64,000 nucleotides of DNA, taken from assembly GCA_000696115.1 (NCBI GenBank), contig JJOH01000098.1, positions 186,001 through 250,000 of the forward strand, in the 5' to 3' direction. The notes beneath the pieces were generated by a model. The model saw only the letters and a list, made by a program, of their open reading frames with translations, did no database searches and was not told where the DNA came from. The DNA comes from Streptomyces olindensis (GTDB lineage: Bacteria > Actinomycetota > Actinomycetes > Streptomycetales > Streptomycetaceae). Numbering within the stretch: the stretch's first letter is position 1; every line of letters starts with the position of its first letter. Positions 58,303 to 64,000 of this stretch are shown piece by piece. The position numbers were made by a program, and so were the translations under genes.

Positions 58303-60945
58303 GTGCGAAGAACCCGTGTCCTCACGGCCGTGCTCGCGCTCGCGGCCGGGCTGCTGTCGGGCGCCCCCGGCGCCCTGGCCGCCGACCCGCCGGCGCCGAA
58401 GCTCGCCGCCGACACCTACACCTGGAAGAACGCCCGGATCGACGGGGGCGGCTTCGTCCCCGGGATCGTCTTCAACCGCTCCGAGAAGAACCTGGCCTAC
58501 GCCCGCACCGACATCGGCGGCGCCTACCGCTGGCAGGAGGCGTCGAAGACCTGGACGCCGCTGCTGGACTCGGTCGGCTGGGACGACTGGGGGCACACGG
58601 GCGTCGTCAGCATCGCGTCCGACTCCGTCGATCCGAACCGGGTGTACGCGGCGGTCGGGACGTACACCAACAGCTGGGATCCGAAGAACGGTGCGATCAT
58701 GCGCTCCTCGAACCGGGGCGCGAGCTGGCAGAAGACGAACCTGCCGTTCAAGCTGGGCGGCAACATGCCGGGGCGGGGCATGGGCGAGCGGCTGGCCGTC
58801 GACCCGCACCGCAACAGCGTGCTGTACCTGGGCGCGCCCAGCGGCAAGGGGCTGTGGCGGTCGACGGACTCGGGGGTCACCTGGTCGCAGGTGGCGAACT
58901 TCCCGAACGTGGGCAACTACGTGCAGGACCTGAGCGACACGTCCGGCTACGCCTCCGACAACCAGGGCATCGTCTGGGTCACCTTCGACGAGTCCACGGG
59001 CACGGCCGGGAACGCCACGAAGACGATCTACGTCGGGGTCGCCGACAAGGACAACGCGGTATACCGGTCGACGGACGCGGGCGCGACCTGGCAGCGGCTG
59101 GCCGGACAGCCGACCGGACACCTCGCCCACAAGGGCGTCCTGGACGCGAAGAACGGCTACCTGTACCTGGCGTACAGCGACAAGGGCGGCCCGTACGACG
59201 GCGGCAAGGGCCAGCTGTGGCGGTACGCGACCGGCACGGGCACGTGGACGAACATCAGCCCCGTGGCGGAGGCGGACACGTTCTACGGCTTCAGCGGGCT
59301 GACCGTGGACCGGCAGAAGCCGGGCACGATCATGGCGACCGCGTACAGCGCCTGGTGGCCGGACACGCAGATCTTCCGCTCCACGGACAGCGGCGCCACC
59401 TGGACCAAGGCGTGGGACTACACGTCGTACCCCGACCGCGAGAACCGCTACACGATGGACGTCTCGTCGTCGCCGTGGCTGACCTGGGGCGCGAACCCGC
59501 AACCGCCCGAGCAGACGCCGAAGCTCGGGTGGATGACCGAGGCGCTGGAGATCGACCCGTTCAACTCCGACCGCATGATGTACGGGACGGGCGCGACGAT
59601 CTACGGCACGGAGAACCTCGGGAACTGGGACAGCGGCGGCAAGTTCACCGTCAAGCCGATGGTCCAGGGCCTGGAGGAGACGGCGGTCAACGACCTCGCC
59701 TCTCCCCCGTCGGGCGCTCCGCTGCTGAGCGCGCTGGGGGACGTCGGCGGCTTCCGGCACACGGATCTGACGAAGGTCCCGTCGATGATGTTCACGCAGC
59801 CGAACTTCACGACGACCACGAGCCTGGACTTCGCCGAGTCGAACCCGAACACGGTCGTCCGGGTGGGCAACCTGGACTCGGGTCCGCACATCGCGTTCTC
59901 CACGGACAACGGCGCCAACTGGTTCGCGGGCACCGACCCCTCGGGCGTCAGCGGCGGCGGCACGGTCGCGGCGGCCGCGGACGGCAGCCGGTTCGTGTGG
60001 AGCCCCGAGGGCGCCGGCGTGCACCACACGGCGGGCTTCGGCACCTCGTGGCAGGCGTCCGCGGGGATCCCCGCCGGAGCGGTCGTCGAGTCGGACCGCG
60101 TCGATCCGAAGACGTTCTACGGCTTCAAGTCCGGGAAGTTCTACGTCAGCACGGACGGCGGGGCCACGTTCAAGGAGTCCCCGGCCACCGGCCTGCCGGG
60201 CGGCGACAGCGTCCGCTTCAAGGCCCTGCCCGGCGGGAAGGGCGACATCTGGCTCGCGGGCGGTGCCCCGGACGGCGCGTACGGCCTGTGGCACTCCACG
60301 GACGGCGGCACGAGCTTCACTAAGCTCTCGAACGTCGAGCAGGCCGACACCGTCGGCTTCGGCAAGGCGGCGCCCGGCGCCTCCTACCAGACGCTCTACA
60401 CCAGCGCCAAGATCGGCGGCGTGCGCGGCATCTTCCGCTCCACGGACAAGGGCGCGAGCTGGACCCGCGTCAACGACGACGCCCACCAGTGGGGCTGGAC
60501 GGGCGCCGCGATCACCGGTGACCCGCGGGTCTACGGCCGTGTCTACGTCTCGACGAACGGCCGTGGCGTGATCTACGGCGACAGCTCCGACGGCGGCACC
60601 ACGGGCCCCGGGCCCGGCCCCGACCCGGTCGGCGCCTGCAAGGTGACGTACAAGGTCACCGGCCAGTGGTCGGGCGGCTTCCAGGCGGACGTCCAGCTCA
60701 CCAACACGGGTACCGGCCCCTGGAACGGCTGGTCCCTGAACTGGGCCTTCGCCGACGGACAAAAGCTCACCCAGGCGTGGAACGCCGAGGCGACGCAGTC
60801 GGGTGCGACGGTGACGGCGAAGAACGTCGGATGGAACGGCACGGTGGCGGCGGGTGCGTCGGTGAGCTTCGGCTTCACGGCGAACGCGTCGGGGACGAAC
60901 ACGAAACCGACCGCGTTCAAGCTGGGTGACCGGACCTGTGGCTGA
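58303..60945 (+). CDS. Secreted GH74 xyloglucanase with C-terminal CBM2
   Basis: This is an 880-aa xyloglucan-specific endo- or exo-glucanase. The signal peptide ends near residue 27 (GALA-ADPP). Two seven-bladed propellers make up the GH74 domain (about 35-755). The two catalytic aspartates lie in YARTDIGGAYR (D70) and LGDVGGFRH (D480), and several Asp-box-like turns occur (STDSGVTW, STDAGATW, STDGGTSF). A Gly/Pro linker and CBM2 follow (about 773-880, CKVTYKVTGQWSGGF to FKLGDRTC). GTG 58303 follows GGAAGGA. It acts on hemicellulose and opens the wall for the GH6/GH48 pair. Confidence 0.94.
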   Translation: MRRTRVLTAVLALAAGLLSGAPGALAADPPAPKLAADTYTWKNARIDGGGFVPGIVFNRSEKNLAYARTDIGGAYRWQEASKTWTPLLDSVGWDDWGHTGVVSIASDSVDPNRVYAAVGTYTNSWDPKNGAIMRSSNRGASWQKTNLPFKLGGNMPGRGMGERLAVDPHRNSVLYLGAPSGKGLWRSTDSGVTWSQVANFPNVGNYVQDLSDTSGYASDNQGIVWVTFDESTGTAGNATKTIYVGVADKDNAVYRSTDAGATWQRLAGQPTGHLAHKGVLDAKNGYLYLAYSDKGGPYDGGKGQLWRYATGTGTWTNISPVAEADTFYGFSGLTVDRQKPGTIMATAYSAWWPDTQIFRSTDSGATWTKAWDYTSYPDRENRYTMDVSSSPWLTWGANPQPPEQTPKLGWMTEALEIDPFNSDRMMYGTGATIYGTENLGNWDSGGKFTVKPMVQGLEETAVNDLASPPSGAPLLSALGDVGGFRHTDLTKVPSMMFTQPNFTTTTSLDFAESNPNTVVRVGNLDSGPHIAFSTDNGANWFAGTDPSGVSGGGTVAAAADGSRFVWSPEGAGVHHTAGFGTSWQASAGIPAGAVVESDRVDPKTFYGFKSGKFYVSTDGGATFKESPATGLPGGDSVRFKALPGGKGDIWLAGGAPDGAYGLWHSTDGGTSFTKLSNVEQADTVGFGKAAPGASYQTLYTSAKIGGVRGIFRSTDKGASWTRVNDDAHQWGWTGAAITGDPRVYGRVYVSTNGRGVIYGDSSDGGTTGPGPGPDPVGACKVTYKVTGQWSGGFQADVQLTNTGTGPWNGWSLNWAFADGQKLTQAWNAEATQSGATVTAKNVGWNGTVAAGASVSFGFTANASGTNTKPTAFKLGDRTCG

Positions 60946-60951
60946 CGCGGG

Positions 60952-60985
60952 GTGGGTGCGCCGTCCTGGAAGGCGGCGCACCCAC
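60952..60985. terminator. Perfect 12-bp bidirectional terminator
   Basis: GTGGGTGCGCCG (60952-60963) and CGGCGCACCCAC (60974-60985) with a 10-nt loop lie between convergent GH74 and PL11 genes. Confidence 0.9.
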
Positions 60986-60990
60986 CGGTG

Positions 60991-62865
60991 TCACGGGGTG
61001 TAGACGGTCGGCCGCGGAGCGGCGGCCATGCCGTTGCCGAGGAAGAAGCTCGGGTGCGGGGGCTGGTTGTAGGCGGTGTTCTGCCAGGCCAGGGCCGTGC
61101 GGTACTGGGTGTCGTGGAGCAGCGTGGTGATCTTCGAGGTCGTCTCGTGCGGGGTGGAGTAGATCCGCAGGGCCGTGTTGTTGCTGGTGCGCCAGACGAC
61201 CTCCTCGCGCCAGTCTCCGAGGATGTCGCCGGAGAGGACCGGGGTGGCTTTGGTGCCGTTGTTGGAGGAGACGCCGGAGCCGGTCAGCAGGCGGGTGTCG
61301 CCGGAGGTGCCGTACTTGTCGACGCGGGTGCCGTCGAGGAGTTCGCGGACCGGGTCGCCGTCCCACCAGGACAGGAAGTTGATGCTGGACGGCTCGCGGC
61401 CCAGGGAGGCGCCGGTGGCCGAGCGGAGGGTGGTGTCGGCGGCGGACCAGGCCTCGGCGCCGGGGCTGCCGGCGTGGATGTCGGCGGCGACGCCACGGCC
61501 GTTGTCGGAGCCCGACGCCGTCTGCCAGAGGATCTGGCCGGTGCGGGCGTCGGCCATCCACGAGCCGGGCTTGCTTGAGTCCTCGGAGACCTTGAAGTAC
61601 TCCAGGCCCGCGCGGGAGGGGTTGAGGTCGCCGACGTGGCCGGCGTCGCCGTGGCCGAGCCGGGTGGTCCACAGGCCGCTGCCGTTGTCGTCGACGGTCA
61701 TGGCGCCGTAGACGATCTCGTCCTTGCCGTCGTTGTCGACGTCGGCGACGGACAGGCTGTGGTTGCCCTGGCCGTCGTAGCCCTTGCCGCTGTTGGTGGA
61801 GGAGGTGGTGTCGAAGGTCCAGCGGCGGGTGAAGGAGCCGTTCCGCCAGTCCCAGGCGGCGATCACGGTGCGGGTGTAGTAGCCGCGCGCCATGATCAGG
61901 GAGGGGCGGGCGCCGTCGAGGTAGGCGGTTCCCGCGAGGAAGCGGTCGACGCGGTTGCCGTAGGAGTCGCCCCAGGAGGAGACGGTGCCGCGGCCGGGGA
62001 CGTAGTCGACGCTCTGCATCGCCTTGCCCGTCTGGCCGTTGAACATCGTCAGGAACTCGGGCCCGGAGAGCACATAGCCGCCGGAGTTGCGGTGGTCGGC
62101 GCTGGAGCTGCCGATGACCGCGCCGGTGCCGTCCCTGGTGCCGTCGGCGGTCTTCATGGCGACCTCGGCCTTGCCGTCGCCGTCGTAGTCGTACACCTGG
62201 AACTGCGTGTAGTGCGCGCCCGAGCGGATGTTGCGGCCCAGGTCGATGCGCCACAGCCGGGTGCCGTCGAGCTTGATGCCGTCGACGATCGTGTTGCCGG
62301 TGTAGCCGGACTGGGAGTTGTCCTTGGCGTTGGTGGGCTGCCACTTCAGCACCAGGTCCAGGGCGCCGTCGCCGTCGAGGTCGCCGACGGAGGCGTCGTT
62401 GGCCTCGTAGGTGTACGCGACCCCGTCGGGGGTCGTGCCGCCGGGCGGGGGCGAGATCGGGACGTCCTTGTAGCCGGTGCGGAACTGGACCGCGTGCACC
62501 GAGTCGCCCTGTTCCGTGCCGTTCACGACCGCGCGGACCGTGTAGTCGGCGTGGGAGGGGGCGCCGGAGTGGAAGTAGTTCGTGGAGCCCGTGATCGGCG
62601 TGGAGTTGACCTTCGTGCCGGCCCGGTACACGTTGAACGACACGTCGTTCGGGTCGGTGCCCAGCCAGCGCCAGCTGACCAGGTTGCCGCTGCCGGTGTG
62701 GACGCTGACCACGCCCCGGTCGAGCTTCTCGACCTGCCGTGCGGTGGCCGCCCGCGCGGCGTCCTGCGTGGCGAACATGGTGAGGCCGGCGCCGGTCAGG
62801 GCCGCCGCGGTGACGGCCACGGGGAGGATGAGGCGGCGTCTGCGGTGCCTGTGGGGGTGCTTCAC
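60991..62865 (-). CDS. Secreted rhamnogalacturonan lyase (PL11)
   Basis: This is a 624-aa pectin-degrading lyase that cleaves rhamnogalacturonan I by beta-elimination. A basic signal sequence (HRHRRRRLILPVAVTAAALTG) with cleavage near residue 40 leads export. A fibronectin-like N-terminal domain (about 45-135) precedes the eight-bladed propeller with calcium-binding repeats DLDGDGALD, YDYDGDGKAE and DVDNDGKDE. GTG 62865 follows AGGAGG. It has no CBM, unlike some family members. A minus-strand gene close to the WYL regulator, but convergent with GH74. Confidence 0.93.
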   Translation of the reverse strand: MKHPHRHRRRRLILPVAVTAAALTGAGLTMFATQDAARAATARQVEKLDRGVVSVHTGSGNLVSWRWLGTDPNDVSFNVYRAGTKVNSTPITGSTNYFHSGAPSHADYTVRAVVNGTEQGDSVHAVQFRTGYKDVPISPPPGGTTPDGVAYTYEANDASVGDLDGDGALDLVLKWQPTNAKDNSQSGYTGNTIVDGIKLDGTRLWRIDLGRNIRSGAHYTQFQVYDYDGDGKAEVAMKTADGTRDGTGAVIGSSSADHRNSGGYVLSGPEFLTMFNGQTGKAMQSVDYVPGRGTVSSWGDSYGNRVDRFLAGTAYLDGARPSLIMARGYYTRTVIAAWDWRNGSFTRRWTFDTTSSTNSGKGYDGQGNHSLSVADVDNDGKDEIVYGAMTVDDNGSGLWTTRLGHGDAGHVGDLNPSRAGLEYFKVSEDSSKPGSWMADARTGQILWQTASGSDNGRGVAADIHAGSPGAEAWSAADTTLRSATGASLGREPSSINFLSWWDGDPVRELLDGTRVDKYGTSGDTRLLTGSGVSSNNGTKATPVLSGDILGDWREEVVWRTSNNTALRIYSTPHETTSKITTLLHDTQYRTALAWQNTAYNQPPHPSFFLGNGMAAAPRPTVYTP

Positions 62866-62897
62866 TGACGGACCTCCTGGGGAGATGGGGGGTTCCG

Positions 62898-63866
62898 TCA
62901 GAGGTTGCCGCCGGTGACGCTGGGGTTGCCGTACCTCCGCGCCAGTTCGGCCGCGGTCCGGGCCATCCTCTCGCGCAGTGCGGGTGGTTCGAGCACCTCG
63001 ATGCCGGAGCCCAGGCGCAGGAACTCGGCGTGGGCGTGGTCGAGGGACTCGATGGCCACGGTGACGGTGGTCCAGCCGTCCTCCCCGGGGCGCCCCTCGG
63101 TCGCAGCGGCCGTGCCCGTGAGCGCCACGCCCGGCGCCAGCCGGACCACGGCCCGGCCCGGCCGGAGCCGGTGGTGGAAGTCCCGCTGGTACGCGGCCCA
63201 GTACCCGGGCAGGTCGAAGTCGTCCGGGCGGGTGAACTCCTCGCCCGCGTCGTCCAGTCGGAGGATCTGGTCGACGCGGTAGGTGCGCGGGCCGGGGCCC
63301 GCGACGACGTACCAGCGGCCCGCCTTGAGGACCAGCCCGTACGGCTCCAGACGGCGCTCCACGTCGGTCGGCTCACGCCAGCGCCGGTACAGGACGTGCA
63401 GGGCCCGGCTGTTCCAGACGGCGTCGGCGACGGCCGGGAGGTACGGCGTCTCGTCGGCGTCGGCGTACCAGCCGGGGGCGTCGAGGTGGAAGCGGCCGCT
63501 GATCCGGTCGGCGTGGGCGCGTAGCTCCGGCGGCAGGGCGGCCCGGACCTTGAGCTGGGCGGCGGCCAGGACGGAGCCGAGCCCGAGCTGGGCGGCGGCG
63601 CCGGGCGCGCCGGCGAGGAAGAGTGCCTCGGCCTCGTCCGCGGTGAGGCCGGTGAGCCGGGTGCGGTAGCCGTCGAGGAGGCGGTAGCCCCCGGCGCGCC
63701 CCGCGTCGCCGTACAGCGGGACACCGGCCGCGCCGAGCGCCTCGACGTCCCGGTAGACCGTGCGCACCGACACCTCGAGCTCCTCGGCGAGCTGGGCGGC
63801 GGTCATCCGGCCGCGGGTCTGGAGCAGCAGGAGGAGGGAGACGAGCCGGCTGGACTTCACTGACAC
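62898..63866 (-). CDS. WYL-domain transcriptional regulator (YafY/DeoR-like HTH)
   Basis: This is a 322-aa regulator. The N-terminal helix-turn-helix is RLVSLLLLLQTRGRMTAAQLAEELEVSVRTVYRDVEAL, and the WYL ligand domain (about 140-225) includes RALHVLYRRWREPTDVERRLEPYGLVLKAGRWYVVAG. The C-terminal WCX-like region follows. GTG 63866 is used. It ends 32 bp before the PL11 start on the same strand but is more likely paired with the divergent gene at the right edge. A dyad overlaps its start. Confidence 0.9.
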   Translation of the reverse strand: MSVKSSRLVSLLLLLQTRGRMTAAQLAEELEVSVRTVYRDVEALGAAGVPLYGDAGRAGGYRLLDGYRTRLTGLTADEAEALFLAGAPGAAAQLGLGSVLAAAQLKVRAALPPELRAHADRISGRFHLDAPGWYADADETPYLPAVADAVWNSRALHVLYRRWREPTDVERRLEPYGLVLKAGRWYVVAGPGPRTYRVDQILRLDDAGEEFTRPDDFDLPGYWAAYQRDFHHRLRPGRAVVRLAPGVALTGTAAATEGRPGEDGWTTVTVAIESLDHAHAEFLRLGSGIEVLEPPALRERMARTAAELARRYGNPSVTGGNL

Positions 63867-63876
63867 ATGATGTCAG
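63860..63876. promoter_or_regulatory. Candidate WYL-regulator operator
   Basis: CTGACA (63860-63865) and TGTCAG (63871-63876) form a 17-bp dyad overlapping the regulator's start codon. Autoregulation is plausible, with simultaneous control of the divergent gene at 63900. Confidence 0.55.
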
Positions 63877-63899
63877 GGAACGCCCTCTAGCGTCCCGGC

Positions 63900-64000
63900 A
63901 TGCCCTTCCGCGAGAAACTGCTGACCGTGCCCCCACCGATCGAGGTGGCCGGACGCCGCGTCAAGCGCTACCACGTCACCGCCGACCCCGCGGGCATCGA
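63900..64000 (+). CDS. N-terminus of an unidentified protein, cut by the right edge
   Basis: An ATG at 63900 opens a frame reading MPFREKLLTVPPPIEVAGRR and continuing VKRYHVTADPAGI to the window end. Codon use is Streptomyces-like. I do not recognise the family from 33 residues. It is divergent from the WYL regulator and probably its target. Confidence 0.6.
   Translation, partial: MPFREKLLTVPPPIEVAGRRVKRYHVTADPAGI

Overview
The window is high-GC actinobacterial DNA, almost certainly from a Streptomyces chromosome. Genes are dense, third positions are strongly G/C, GTG and TTG starts occur, many genes overlap by ATGA/GTGA, and CBM2-linked secreted cellulases and a common Streptomyces-type intergenic repeat are present. 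The gene set resembles the part of the S. coelicolor map that carries oxalate and cellulase genes; this is from memory, not from a search. I saw no rRNA, tRNA, CRISPR array, transposase or integrase.

Layout. (1) 1-10275, oxalate block: a minus-strand operon (aldehyde dehydrogenase, cut by the left edge; sucD; sucC) diverges from a plus-strand operon (oxalyl-CoA decarboxylase, formyl-CoA:oxalate CoA-transferase, NDP-forming acyl-CoA synthetase, oxalate/formate antiporter). (2) 10487-19169: a Tat-exported TIM-barrel protein and a tightly overlapping seven-gene ebo-like operon (phosphodiesterase/EboF-like, EboE, TatD/EboB-like, EboA, TIM-barrel isomerase, UbiA prenyltransferase/EboC-like, inositol-phosphate-synthase-like). 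(3) 19252-30386: sugar uptake and catabolism genes (1240-aa secreted multidomain protein, TIM-barrel enzyme, Gfo/Idh oxidoreductase, ribose-type ABC transporter, ROK regulator). (4) 30641-41199, formate/oxalate block: thioesterase, FCD-type GntR regulator, FabH-like synthase, a second OFA transporter with a 46-aa membrane partner, and a divergent operon of a PanE-like reductase, a split NAD-type formate dehydrogenase and fdhD. (5) 41274-52879, mixed genes: MarR/quinone reductase pair, sialidase, DUF4185-like protein, bile-acid-symporter-like protein with a LysR regulator, long-chain acyl-CoA synthetase, aldo/keto reductase, SDR and a His-rich methyltransferase. (6) 53025-62865, plant polysaccharide block: GH6, GH48, GH74 and PL11 secreted enzymes, with CebR-type boxes between GH6 and GH48. 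(7) A WYL regulator and a gene cut by the right edge.

How they fit together. The two oxalate/formate blocks are 20 kb apart but share the 9-bp word TTCGTC(G/T)AC in three upstream regions: sucC/oxc, the GntR gene itself, and OFA/panE-fdh. This suggests one GntR-controlled regulon that imports oxalate, activates it to oxalyl-CoA, decarboxylates it to formyl-CoA and then exports or oxidises the formate. The sugar block appears to have its own regulon: a 23-bp inverted repeat occurs both upstream of the ROK gene and upstream of the large secreted protein.

The most unusual items are the ebo-like operon with an inositol-phosphate-synthase-like gene where EboD would be expected, the formate dehydrogenase whose large subunit is split and reordered, and the tiny OFA partner gene.
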